This document shows positions 54,090 through 62,599 of a stretch of 64,000 nucleotides of DNA, one piece after another. The position numbers and the translations under genes are program-made. The notes below the pieces were generated by a model. The model made no database searches, was not told where the DNA came from, and saw only the letters and a list, made by a program, of their open reading frames with translations. The stretch's first letter is position 1. The number at the start of each line of letters is the position of its first letter. Source of the DNA: Methylobacterium sp. NMS14P (lineage in GTDB: Bacteria; Pseudomonadota; Alphaproteobacteria; Rhizobiales; Beijerinckiaceae); contig NZ_CP087106.1 in the NCBI RefSeq assembly GCF_028583545.1, forward strand, positions 124,001 through 188,000, read 5' to 3'.

Positions 54090-56281
54090 CGCGCGCTCGC
54101 GGCCGTGCGGGGATCGGGCAGCGGCATCACGTCGTAGGTCGACTGGTGGCCCGGCCGGACCATCGTCATGGCGATCCCGAGCACGTGCCCGCCGGCGCGG
54201 CGCAGGTTCGCCACGGTCTCGACGGTGTCGGAGAGCTGCGAGCGGCCGTAGCGGGCGCAGCAGAGCACGCCGTCGACGTGGCGGGCGAGCATCGCCGCGT
54301 CCATCAGGAGGCTGGTGGGCGGGGTGTCGAGGAGGACGAGGTCGTAGCGGCGGCTCCACCTGAGGAACTCCGCCATCCGGTCGCCCATCAGGAGCTCGGT
54401 CGAGTCGGCGGTGGGCGTCCCGGCCGGGATGACGTCGAAGCGTCCGGCCTGGACCACGGCCTCGGCCGGGTCGATCTCGCCGCGGAGCACGCCGCCGAGG
54501 CCGGGGCCGCGGCCGAGCCCGAGGGAGGCCTCGAAGTTCGGCCGCCGCAGGTCGCACTCGACCACGAGCACCCGTCGGCCGCTCGCGGCGCCGATCCCGG
54601 CGAGCGCGAAGGCCGTGAAGGACTTGCCCTCCCGCGGCTTCGCCGAGGTCACCAGGATGACGCGGGATTTGCCGCCGCCCGCCAGCACGAGATGGGCGTG
54701 CAGGTTGCGCAGGACGTTCTGCATCACCGGCTCGACCCGCGCCCGCGCCAGGGCTTCTGCCAGGTCGAGTTCGCGCTGGCGCTCGGAGAAGCGGCCGACC
54801 AGGCCGGCGGGCTCCAGGCTCGGCAGCTGCGCGAAGACCGGCGCGCCGGTGCCGGCGATCAGCTGCGCCGAGGTGCGCACGCGGCGGTCGGTGAAGTCCC
54901 GCAGCAGCGCGGCGGCGGCGGCGAGCACGCCCGCGAGCACGATGCCGCCCGCCAGGAGCGGGACGGCCTTGGGGGAGAACGGCTCCTGCGGCAGCTCGGC
55001 GAGGCTGACCAGCCGCGTGCTGCCGGTGAGGATGCGCCGCTCCGTCTCCAGCTCGCCCGCCCGCTTCACGAGATCGGCGTAGCGGGTGCGCTTGATCTCC
55101 GCGTTCCGCACCATGCCCTCGATCGAGGCCTCGTCGTCCATCGCGGCGGCGGCGTCGGTCTTCGCGGTCTCGAGCTGGACGCGCAGCGATTTGGCGAGGG
55201 CGTTCGAGGCCTCGTAGGACTTGCGCAGTCCCCGGGCGACGTTCCCGACCTCCTGCTCGATCCGCGCGCGCAGGCTCGCCTGCTCGGTCTCGAGCGCCCG
55301 GATGACGGGGTGGTTCGCGCCCAGGAGGGTGCTCTGGTTGGCGAGCTGCGCGCTGACGCCGCTGAGCTGCTGCTTCAGCGAGACGATGGTCGGGCTCGCC
55401 AGGACGGCCGGGGCGCTGTCGGCACCGCGGGCGCCCTTGGCCTCGATCTCGGAGAGCCGCGCGGCGGCGTCCGCCTTGGCGGTCTCGGCGGCCGAGAGCT
55501 GCTGGCTGATGCTGGTGAGCCGCTCCGCGCTGATCGGGGCCAGCGAGCCCTTGAGCAGGCCCTTGCGGCGCCGGAAGGTCTGGATCCGCGTCTCGTCGGC
55601 CCGGATCGAGGCGTCCAGCTGGCCGATCTCGGTGTGCAGCCAGTCGGCCGCCGCCTTGCGGCTGGAGGCCTGCGCCTCCCGCTGGTCGTCCAGGAAGGCG
55701 TTGATCACGCCGTTTGCCATCGTCTGCGCCGTCTCGGGCAGCGGCGACTTGTAGCCGATGGTGATGATGCGCGAGCGGCCGGAACTCAGCACCGTGTAGC
55801 GCTTCTGCAGGTACTCGACGAGGGCGTTGCGGTCGGTCGTGAGCTTCGTGCAGGCGGCCTCCTTCTTGTCGCTGATCCGGTCCGGCTGCCCGCGGGTGGC
55901 CGCGTAGCGGCACTCGGCCAGGACCGCGGCGACGAGGTTGTCGTCGATCGCGAGGCGCAGGAGCCGCGGGGAGCGGATCACCAGGATCTGGCTCTCGATG
56001 TCGGCCGGGTCGCCGATCTTCTGGATCCAGGCCATCGAGGCGTTGTTGGCGCCCGGCTCCGCCTCGGCGACGATCACCGAGCCGCTCGCCACGTATTGCG
56101 GCTGGATCATCAGCAGGGCGGTGACGGCGAGGCCGAAGATCGCGGCGAACACCGCCGCGAACAGGTAGCGGCGATGCCAGATCCGCGAAACGGCGGCGGC
56201 CAGTGGACCGCCGCGCGCCGGTTCCTGGGCGAGGGCGCGAACCGGCGTCCGGTCGGCCAGATCGACAGTCAGGAAGGACAT
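54086..56281 (-). CDS. Polysaccharide co-polymerase with tyrosine-autokinase domain (Wzc/ExoP-like)
   Basis: 731 residues from ATG at 56281. Wzz-type membrane helices near 38-60 and 438-460 enclose a long periplasmic coiled coil. The cytoplasmic kinase has Walker A SAKPREGKS (about 546-554), Walker A' VLVVECDLRRPNF (571-583) and Walker B LVLLDTPP (648-655). These proteins control chain length and export. The usual Tyr-rich tail is missing: only Tyr716 lies in the last 30 residues. An outer-membrane export channel gene is not present nearby. Confidence 0.9.
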   Translation of the reverse strand: MSFLTVDLADRTPVRALAQEPARGGPLAAAVSRIWHRRYLFAAVFAAIFGLAVTALLMIQPQYVASGSVIVAEAEPGANNASMAWIQKIGDPADIESQILVIRSPRLLRLAIDDNLVAAVLAECRYAATRGQPDRISDKKEAACTKLTTDRNALVEYLQKRYTVLSSGRSRIITIGYKSPLPETAQTMANGVINAFLDDQREAQASSRKAAADWLHTEIGQLDASIRADETRIQTFRRRKGLLKGSLAPISAERLTSISQQLSAAETAKADAAARLSEIEAKGARGADSAPAVLASPTIVSLKQQLSGVSAQLANQSTLLGANHPVIRALETEQASLRARIEQEVGNVARGLRKSYEASNALAKSLRVQLETAKTDAAAAMDDEASIEGMVRNAEIKRTRYADLVKRAGELETERRILTGSTRLVSLAELPQEPFSPKAVPLLAGGIVLAGVLAAAAALLRDFTDRRVRTSAQLIAGTGAPVFAQLPSLEPAGLVGRFSERQRELDLAEALARARVEPVMQNVLRNLHAHLVLAGGGKSRVILVTSAKPREGKSFTAFALAGIGAASGRRVLVVECDLRRPNFEASLGLGRGPGLGGVLRGEIDPAEAVVQAGRFDVIPAGTPTADSTELLMGDRMAEFLRWSRRYDLVLLDTPPTSLLMDAAMLARHVDGVLCCARYGRSQLSDTVETVANLRRAGGHVLGIAMTMVRPGHQSTYDVMPLPDPRTAASAR

Positions 56282-56292
56282 GCGGCCCGCCC

Positions 56293-57462
56293 TCAGCCGA
56301 CGGCTTCGAGGCGCGGCAGGATCCGCGGGCGCGTCTCGCAGGCGGCAAGGTGCAGGGCCATCTGCTCGTCGACGAAGTTCGAGAACCGGCTGCGGAACAG
56401 CTCGGCCGAGAACATCTCGGCCTGCGCCCAACAGGCCTCGCGGGTGAAGTGGCTCTCCTGAAGCAGGAAGCGGTGGACGCACTCGGCGACCGCCTCGGGT
56501 TCGGGCACGTCGAAGAACATCCCGGTGCGCTGCGGGCCGCGGGTCTGGACCGTCTCGCGGGCGCCGCCGCGGCCGAGCGCGAGGACCGGCGTGCCCTCCG
56601 ACGTGGCCTCGACCACGATGATCCCGAAATCCTCCTCGGCCGCGAAGATGAAGGCGCGGGCCGTCGCCATGAGGTGGCGCAGCTCCGCGTCGGGCACGAA
56701 GCCGGAGAACGACACGTTGGGCCCGGCGATCTCGCGCAGCCGCGCGGCATCGGGTCCGGTGCCCGCCACCACGAGTTCGAGGTCGGGAAGCAGCGCGAAG
56801 GCGCGGATCACCGCCTCGACGTTCTTGTACGGCACGAGCCGGCTGGCCACGAGGAAGTGGTTGCCGCGCGGCCCGTCGTACCGCTGGCTCGGCAGCGTGA
56901 TCGGTGGGTGGATGACCTCGGCGGTGCGGCCGTAGACCTTGTGGATGCGGCGGGCGACGAAGGCCGAGTTGGCCACGATCGCGTTGGGGCCGGCCGCCGT
57001 GCGGAAATCCCAGACGCGCATCCGGTGCAGGATCAGCCGGGCGAGCAGGCTTTTCATGCCCGCGTCGCAGCCGCTCTCTCGCAGGTAGGTGTGCTGCATG
57101 TCCCAGGCGTAGCGCATGGGCGAGTGGATGTAGGAGACGTGGAGCTGATCGGGCCCGGTCAGGACGCCCTTCGCCACCGCGTAGCTGCTCGAGATGATGA
57201 GATCGTAGGCCGACAGGTCGAACTGCTCGATCGCGAGCGGCATCAGCGGCAGGTAGTTGCGGTGCCGCGTTCGCGCGAACGGCATGCGCTGGATGAAGCT
57301 CGTACGCGCCCGGGTGTATCCCAGACGCGCCCGGTCCGCCTCCGGCAGGAAGTCGAAGAGCGCGAAGACATCGGCGTCCGGATAGATCCGCAGCAGCTGC
57401 TCGAGGACACGCTCGGCGCCACCGACGATGTACAACCAGTCGTGAACAATCGCGACACGCAT
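56293..57462 (-). CDS. Glycosyltransferase family 4 (first gene of the polysaccharide operon)
   Basis: 389 residues from ATG at 57462. MRVAIVHDWLYIVGGAERVLEQL is the N-domain start, NHFLVASRLVPYKNVEAVIRAF and AEEDFGIIVVEATSEGTPVLAL mark the donor domain. The HSPMRYAWDMQHTYLRESG segment occurs in a subgroup of mannosyltransferase-like proteins. It follows a promoter region and leads the eight-gene run. Confidence 0.9.
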   Translation of the reverse strand: MRVAIVHDWLYIVGGAERVLEQLLRIYPDADVFALFDFLPEADRARLGYTRARTSFIQRMPFARTRHRNYLPLMPLAIEQFDLSAYDLIISSSYAVAKGVLTGPDQLHVSYIHSPMRYAWDMQHTYLRESGCDAGMKSLLARLILHRMRVWDFRTAAGPNAIVANSAFVARRIHKVYGRTAEVIHPPITLPSQRYDGPRGNHFLVASRLVPYKNVEAVIRAFALLPDLELVVAGTGPDAARLREIAGPNVSFSGFVPDAELRHLMATARAFIFAAEEDFGIIVVEATSEGTPVLALGRGGARETVQTRGPQRTGMFFDVPEPEAVAECVHRFLLQESHFTREACWAQAEMFSAELFRSRFSNFVDEQMALHLAACETRPRILPRLEAVG

Positions 57463-57568
57463 CACAGCTTCCTCGTCGGTGCGCCGGACGCTGGACCATG
57501 CATTCCGTCCTGCCGGTCCCGCCTGCGACAGCGGGCCAAGGCACACACGAGAGGGTAATAGCGACGTG

Positions 57569-57598
57569 ATCTCTAAAAAAGCGGTCACCGAGCCGGCA
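57569..57598 (-). promoter_or_regulatory. Candidate promoter of the polysaccharide operon
   Basis: On the minus strand TTGCCG (57593-57598), an 18-bp spacer and TAGAGA (57569-57574) lie about 107 bp before the first glycosyltransferase start. Confidence 0.4.
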
Positions 57599-57644
57599 AC
57601 AGTCGAAAATAGTGCCGATTTAGACCCGAGATGCGAGGTGTAAA

Positions 57645-57667
57645 CTTAATTTTTGCGAATAATTAAG
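57645..57667. repeat. AT-rich inverted repeat upstream of the polysaccharide operon
   Basis: CTTAATT (57645-57651) and AATTAAG (57661-57667) are perfect inverted copies 9 bp apart, about 50 bp upstream of the candidate promoter. Such AT palindromes can bind helix-turn-helix regulators or H-NS-like proteins such as MucR/Ros. Confidence 0.45.
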
Positions 57668-57771
57668 GTTAAGCAACGGGTTTTGTTAGAGGTGCAGTCT
57701 CTGGCTCGACCTTCGGCGGGCGCTCGCTGCGCGATGTCGGCAGACGGCCGGCCGAGGTTCAGCCACGCGGC

Positions 57772-58860
57772 CTACGAAGCGGCCGGAGCGGGCAGGAGGG
57801 CGGGAGACTGCCGCCGGTCGAGCCGACGCCGCAGGGCCGCGATCACCGGCGTCTCGACGTACCGGAACAGCAGCTCCCCGGAGGCGACCGCCGCCGGGAA
57901 CGCGATCGCGAAGATCAGGGCGGCGCGCGCGAGTCCAGGCGCCGCGACGAGGGACGCGATCTTGGCGGCGCTGTGCAGCAGCAGGTTGTGAACCAGGTAG
58001 AAGGAATAGCTGGCATTGCCCTGGGACAGGAGCCAGCGCGACTTCAGGGCGATGCCGGCCCGCTCCAGCAGCAGCATCGCACCCACGATCAGGACGGCCG
58101 CGGCCCCCCAGACGAGCGGGCGGGCGAACCCCGACAGTTCGGGACTGGCGCCGAGCGCTTCGGTCACGATCTGGCCGCCGAGGATGAGCACCAGCGCCGC
58201 CGCGCCGGCCGCGCCGGCGACCCGTCGGACCGGGAAGCCCGCGGGCGGCGCTCCCAGCCTCAGATAGGCGTAGCCCAGCCCGATGCCGGCGGCGAACTCG
58301 ATGAGGATCGGTTTCGTGTAGTACGCCCAGTAGAGGCTCGACGCGGGCAGCAATCCGAGGAGGATCAGCGCCAGGAAGATCGCGCCCGCGCCGAGCGCCC
58401 GGAAGGCGGGCCTCGGCACCAGCAGCAGTCCCGCGAAGACCACGTAGAAGAACATCTCGTAATTGAGGGTCCAGCCCACGGAGTTCAGCGGCTCGATGTA
58501 GCCGCCCCGGGAGAACGGCAGGAACAGCAGGGACTGGACGACGTAGTCCGGCCGCATCTCCACGATCCCGATGGGCTTCAAGCCGGTCAGCGCGATCAGC
58601 GCCAGGCCGATCGTGACGAACCAGTAGACCGGGACGACGCGCGACGCGCGGCGGAGCAGGAACTCGCCCGGTCTCTCGCGGCGCCCGCTCGTGCTCACGA
58701 ACATGATGAACCCGGAGAGCACGAAGAACACGTCGACTCCGCTCGCGCCGAAGGCGAGCAGGTCCGGTCGCGGCAGCACGGGGCCGATGTAGAGACCGAA
58801 ATGCGTGAGGAAGACGAGGTACGACGCGAGGGCGCGCAGGATTTGCAGGTTGTAGATCAT
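57772..58860 (-). CDS. Acyltransferase 3 family membrane protein
   Basis: 362 residues from ATG at 58860. ATG at 58923 is in frame, but the family begins near IYNLQILRALAS. Ten or so helices, the conserved His in VFLTHFGLY, FFVLSGFIMF, and LLRRASRVVPVYWF match acyltransferase 3 (OafA/ExoZ-like), which O-acetylate polysaccharides at the membrane. Location beside the polysaccharide operon suggests that the polymer is decorated. It could equally serve the carrier-protein operon next door. Confidence 0.87.
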   Translation of the reverse strand: MIYNLQILRALASYLVFLTHFGLYIGPVLPRPDLLAFGASGVDVFFVLSGFIMFVSTSGRRERPGEFLLRRASRVVPVYWFVTIGLALIALTGLKPIGIVEMRPDYVVQSLLFLPFSRGGYIEPLNSVGWTLNYEMFFYVVFAGLLLVPRPAFRALGAGAIFLALILLGLLPASSLYWAYYTKPILIEFAAGIGLGYAYLRLGAPPAGFPVRRVAGAAGAAALVLILGGQIVTEALGASPELSGFARPLVWGAAAVLIVGAMLLLERAGIALKSRWLLSQGNASYSFYLVHNLLLHSAAKIASLVAAPGLARAALIFAIAFPAAVASGELLFRYVETPVIAALRRRLDRRQSPALLPAPAAS

Positions 58861-59244
58861 CGCGCGCCGGCAGATCGCTGGGCCCGCCCGGGACGGGCGA
58901 CGCTGCACCCTTATGGCCGACATGGCCCCGCCGCGTCACGACGAGTCCGGAATCGTCCTAAATGCCGCCGCGTACCGAATTAAGACCACGCTGGCCATTT
59001 ACGCGCTTGAGCCGCTAGATCCGCGAAATCGCTGGACGGACGATCACGAAATCAAGAGCTGGAAAGTGATCGTAAAGGTGGCGCCGCCAAATGTGGGCCA
59101 CCGGCTGCATCGGGCTCCTGATTGCACGGCCCGCAGCCCTGTCCTGACCAGTGCGGACCGCTATTTACTATTAATCAATAGATAATTTGACGGCGGGCCG
59201 ATCCGTTCAATAGCGTCGCGACAACCGGTATAAGGAGTTCCGCC
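58861..59244. other. Upstream region of the carrier-protein operon
   Basis: 384 bp between the acyltransferase gene and the carrier-protein gene, with long AT-rich stretches (58970-59060 and 59150-59190). A CTATT-AATC-AATAG hairpin lies at 59167-59180, just before the promoter pair. No gene is evident. A 90-codon frame starting at 58913 has codon usage unlike the neighbours and is not called. Confidence 0.5.
59187..59216 (+). promoter_or_regulatory. Candidate promoter of the carrier-protein operon
   Basis: TTGACG (59187-59192), an 18-bp spacer and TAGCGT (59211-59216) precede the ribosome site AAGGAG (59232-59237) and TTG start at 59245. The leader would be only about 20-25 nt. Confidence 0.42.
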
Positions 59245-59499
59245 TTGAACATCGCTCAAGATATCCGTGAGATTCTGGGCTCGAACGAAGCCTTCGCCGG
59301 GAAGGCCGACCAGCTCTCCGAGGACGACAGCCTTTTCGATCTCGGCCTGGACTCGTTCGGTTCGGTCCAGCTGATGCTGGGCCTCGAGGAGCGCTTCAAT
59401 ATCGAGTTCCCCGACGAGCTCCTGAACCGCAAGTCGTTCTCGTCGATCCGCGCGATCCGCGAGGCCGTCTCCACCCTGATCCAGCAGGAAGCCGCATGA
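59245..59499 (+). CDS. Acyl-carrier-protein-like carrier protein
   Basis: 84 residues from TTG at 59245, with AAGGAG eight bases before it. The carrier fold is complete, with the phosphopantetheine serine Ser37 in GLDSFGSVQLM. It is not the fatty-acid AcpP of this organism type: the region around the serine (DSFGS rather than DSLD) and the absence of fab genes argue for a dedicated carrier. It is the natural acceptor for the aminoacyl ligase two genes on. The end overlaps the next gene by four bases. Confidence 0.9.
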   Translation: MNIAQDIREILGSNEAFAGKADQLSEDDSLFDLGLDSFGSVQLMLGLEERFNIEFPDELLNRKSFSSIRAIREAVSTLIQQEAA

Positions 59500-60659
59500 G
59501 CACGCTCGCCGCGCGCGCCGAGCGGGCCGCGGCGGTGGCGGCCCGCCACGCCGACGCTGTCGACCGCGAGGGCCGCTTTCCCGAGGAGGCCGTGGCCGCG
59601 ATGAAGGCCGAGCAGCTGCTCGGCCTTCAGATCCCGGGGCAGTTCGGCGGTGAGGGGGCCGGGCTGGTGCAGATCGCCGAGCTGTGCAGCACGCTCGGGC
59701 AGGCCTGCAGCGCGGCCGCGATGGTCTTCGCGATGCACCACATCAAGGTGTCCAGCCTCGTGACGCACGGCCTCGACAGCCCGTGGCACGGACGCCTGAT
59801 GGAGCGCATCGCGCGCGAGCAGCTGCTGGTCGCCTCCTCGACCACCGAGGCGGGCATCGGCGGCGACCTGCGCAACAGCCTCTGCGCCGTGGAGACCGCC
59901 GGCGAGGTCTTCGCCCTCGGCAAGGACGCGTCGGTGATCTCCTACGGCGCCCACGCCGACCTGATCCTCGCCACGGCCCGGCGCCATCCGGACGCGGCCA
60001 CGTCCGATCAGGTCCTCGTCGCGCTGATGGCCGATCAGATCTCCCTCGTGCGCACCGGGGACTGGGACACCCTCGGCATGCGCGGGACCTGCAGCGACGG
60101 CTTCCGGCTGGAGGCCCGGAATGTCCCGGTCGAGCAGATCCTTCCGAAGCCGTTCGCGGAGATCGCCGCCCAGTCGATGCTGGCCTCCTCGCACCTGCTG
60201 TGGAGCAGTGTCTGGTACGGGATCGCGACCTACGCGGTCGATCGCGCCCGCGCCTTCGTGCAGGCCGAGGCGCGGCGCCGGCCCGGGCAGGTCCCGCCGA
60301 CCGCGACGCGCCTGGCCGAGGTCTCCAACGCGCACCAAGCCATGCGCGGCACCATCGTGTCGGCCCTGCGCCGCTTCGAGGACGCACACGGGGACGCCGA
60401 CACGATCGGGTCTGTCGGCTTCTGCGTGATGCTCAACAACCTGAAGATCACCGTCTCCGACATGGCGGTCGACATCGTCCGGCGGGCGCTCGCCATCGTC
60501 GGCCTCGCCGGCTACCGCAACGACACGCCCTTCAGCCTGGGACGGCCGCTGCGCGACGTCCTCTCCGCGCCGCTGATGATCGGCAACGACCGCATCCTCG
60601 CCAACACCGCCAAGCTCCTGCTCGTGCAGAAGGGCAGCGGCCAGCTCATGAGCGCGTGA
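59496..60659 (+). CDS. Acyl-CoA dehydrogenase family flavoprotein
   Basis: 387 residues from ATG at 59496. The fold is shown by [25 protein letters not shown], and a C-terminal helical domain ending in the [22 protein letters not shown] region that holds the usual base position. Members oxidise acyl thioesters with FAD. In this operon it probably acts on aminoacyl or related thioesters on the carrier protein, as in amino-acid-modifying dehydrogenases of natural-product pathways. Substrate not proven. Confidence 0.88.
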   Translation: MSTLAARAERAAAVAARHADAVDREGRFPEEAVAAMKAEQLLGLQIPGQFGGEGAGLVQIAELCSTLGQACSAAAMVFAMHHIKVSSLVTHGLDSPWHGRLMERIAREQLLVASSTTEAGIGGDLRNSLCAVETAGEVFALGKDASVISYGAHADLILATARRHPDAATSDQVLVALMADQISLVRTGDWDTLGMRGTCSDGFRLEARNVPVEQILPKPFAEIAAQSMLASSHLLWSSVWYGIATYAVDRARAFVQAEARRRPGQVPPTATRLAEVSNAHQAMRGTIVSALRRFEDAHGDADTIGSVGFCVMLNNLKITVSDMAVDIVRRALAIVGLAGYRNDTPFSLGRPLRDVLSAPLMIGNDRILANTAKLLLVQKGSGQLMSA

Positions 60660-61615
60660 TGGAATCGATCTCCTCTCCCCCCGGCGACGTCGTGCTCGAG
60701 GACGAGCCGGCCGGCGGCCCGACCTTCCTCGACCGCCTGTTCGACCACGGCCTGCTCGTCCGGACCGGCGTCGACGGCCTCTACGGCCGCAGCGGCGGCT
60801 TCGAGAGCGTCGTCGACGCCCTCGACCGGATGATCACGCGCCTCGGGGACGCCGAGGGGGCCGAGGTGCTGCGCTTCCCGCCGGCCATGAGCCGCCCGGC
60901 CTTCGAGCGCAGCGGCTACCTGAAGGGCTTCCCGAACCTCGCCGGCACCGTCCACAGCTTCTGCGGCGACGCGCGCGGCCACGCCGAGATCCTCGCGTGC
61001 CTCGAGGCCGGCACGGACTGGACCGGCCAGCAGGAGGCTACCGACATCGTGCTGACGCCCGCGGCCTGCTACCCGGTCTACCCGGTCGCCGCCGCGCGGG
61101 GCGCGCTGCCGGCCGAGGGCCGCCTGTTCGACCTGCAATCCTACTGCTTCCGGCGCGAGCCCTCGCTCGAACCGACCCGGATGCAGCTCTTCCGGATGCG
61201 CGAGTACGTGCGCATGGGCAGCCCCGAGCAGGTTCTGGCCTTCCGCGAATCCTGGCTCGAGCGCGGCACGGCCATGATCCGCGCCCTCGGCCTCCCCCTC
61301 GCGATCGACGCGGCCAACGACCCGTTCTTCGGCCGCGCCGGCCGGATGCTCGCCAACAACCAGCGGGCGCAGGGGCTGAAGTTCGAGCTGAACGTCCCGG
61401 TCAACAGCGTCGACAAGCCGACGGCCTGCCTCAGCTTCAACTATCACCAGGATCATTTCGGCAGCACCTGGGAGCTGCGTCAGGCGGACGGCGAGGTCGC
61501 CCACACGGCCTGCGTCGGCTTCGGCCTGGAGCGGATCACCCTGGCGCTCCTGCGCCACCACGGGCTCGATCTCGCCGCCTGGCCCGAGGCCGTGCGCGCC
61601 GAGCTGTGGGGCTGA
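60659..61615 (+). CDS. Amino acid:[carrier protein] ligase, class II aminoacyl-tRNA synthetase homologue
   Basis: 318 residues from ATG at 60659, overlapping the previous stop by one base (TGATG). The catalytic core of atypical seryl-tRNA synthetases is present, with motif 2 [22 protein letters not shown] and motif 3 [16 protein letters not shown], but there is no tRNA-binding arm. The zinc ligands fit Cys137, Glu182 and Cys285. Related enzymes from Bradyrhizobium and Agrobacterium activate small amino acids and load them on a phosphopantetheine carrier protein, not on tRNA. That carrier is encoded two genes upstream. Confidence 0.93.
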   Translation: MESISSPPGDVVLEDEPAGGPTFLDRLFDHGLLVRTGVDGLYGRSGGFESVVDALDRMITRLGDAEGAEVLRFPPAMSRPAFERSGYLKGFPNLAGTVHSFCGDARGHAEILACLEAGTDWTGQQEATDIVLTPAACYPVYPVAAARGALPAEGRLFDLQSYCFRREPSLEPTRMQLFRMREYVRMGSPEQVLAFRESWLERGTAMIRALGLPLAIDAANDPFFGRAGRMLANNQRAQGLKFELNVPVNSVDKPTACLSFNYHQDHFGSTWELRQADGEVAHTACVGFGLERITLALLRHHGLDLAAWPEAVRAELWG

Positions 61616-61619
61616 GGCG

Positions 61620-62591
61620 GTGACCGCCGCTCTGCGCCTGCCGGACGGTCTCGGAGCCGCGGGACCGTACGTCCCGCATCCGCTCCACGATTCCGGCCGC
61701 GACTGGCCGGAGACGAACTGCTACGTCGACCTCTGGATCGAGCTCCTGCACGGCCGCGGCCTCGTCCCGGAGGCGATGCTGGGCTTCACCCTGCGGCAGG
61801 ACTTCGAAGGCGACCAGTTCACCTTCTTCAAACCGCCGACCGGCGACATCGAGCGGCTCTACGGTCTCGAGGTGCTGGAGCTCGCGGTCTACGGCGGCCT
61901 CGAGAACCACGCCGTGATCCAGGCCGCGGCCGGCCGGCCGGTCCTGGTCGAGGTCGACGCGATCCACCTGCCCGACACGCAGGGGACCACCTACGGCCGC
62001 GAGCACGGCAAGACTACGATCGGGATCCTGGCCCTCGATCCGGCCTCTCAGGAACTCGACTACCTGCACAACGCGGGTCGCTTCCGGCTCTCGGGGGCGG
62101 ATTACGCCGGGATCTTCGGGCCGGCGACGTTGCCGCCCTACGCCGAGTTCGTGAAGGCCGTTGCCGCGCCGCTCGGCACGGCGGAGCTGCCGACGGTCGC
62201 GCGCGAACTGCTCGTCCGGCATCGAGCCCGGGCGCCCCGGCGCAACCCCGTCCTGGCGTTCCGCGACGCCCTCGCGGCGAGTGCCGGGAATCTGGTCGTC
62301 CGGCCGCTCGGCGTGTTCCACGCCTATGCCTTCAACACGACGCGCCAGCTCGGCGCCAATTTCGAGATGCTCGCCAGCCATCTCACGTGGCTCGAAGCCC
62401 GGGAGGCCGGCGGATTCGCGCCCGCCGCCGCGGCCGCCGCGGATCTCAGCCGCGAGGCCAAGGCCTTCCAGTTCCAGCTCGCCCGCGCCTTCCACCGCCG
62501 CTCGGCCGAGGGCATGGCGCCGCGCCTCGACCGCCTCGCGGCGACCTACGATCGCGTCTTCGCGGACCTCGACCGCGCGCTGGACGGCTGA
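61620..62591 (+). CDS. DUF1839 family protein
   Basis: 323 residues from GTG at 61620, five bases after the ligase. The family signature includes HDSGRDWPETNCYVDLWIELLHG, FTFFKPPTGDIERLYGLEV and FHAYAFNTTRQLGANFEMLASHL. DUF1839 proteins are found next to the carrier-protein ligase in proteobacteria. No catalytic residue is assigned. A transferase moving the aminoacyl group to its final acceptor is one hypothesis. The C-terminal half is helical. Confidence 0.88.
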   Translation: MTAALRLPDGLGAAGPYVPHPLHDSGRDWPETNCYVDLWIELLHGRGLVPEAMLGFTLRQDFEGDQFTFFKPPTGDIERLYGLEVLELAVYGGLENHAVIQAAAGRPVLVEVDAIHLPDTQGTTYGREHGKTTIGILALDPASQELDYLHNAGRFRLSGADYAGIFGPATLPPYAEFVKAVAAPLGTAELPTVARELLVRHRARAPRRNPVLAFRDALAASAGNLVVRPLGVFHAYAFNTTRQLGANFEMLASHLTWLEAREAGGFAPAAAAAADLSREAKAFQFQLARAFHRRSAEGMAPRLDRLAATYDRVFADLDRALDG

Positions 62592-62599
62592 GAGCCGCG

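Larger units (their letters stand above)
57463..57771. other. AT-rich control region between the polysaccharide operon and the acyltransferase gene
   Basis: 309 bp, distinctly richer in A+T from 57560 to 57690 than the rest of the window. It holds the candidate promoter of the polysaccharide operon and a perfect inverted repeat (listed separately). The acyltransferase gene ends at 57772 on the same strand, so the region also receives its read-through. I see no gene. Confidence 0.5.

Noticed and set aside
54146..56461. 771-codon open frame opposite the co-polymerase gene
   Set aside because: Shadow frame caused by high GC at third codon positions. It has no recognisable domain.
58913..59185. 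90-residue open frame before the carrier-protein gene
   Set aside because: AT-rich, codon usage unlike neighbours, no ribosome site and no family pattern.
59000..59244. Insertion-sequence end or attachment site at the AT-rich stretch
   Set aside because: No transposase or integrase gene, target duplication or tRNA end was found. The base shift alone is not enough.
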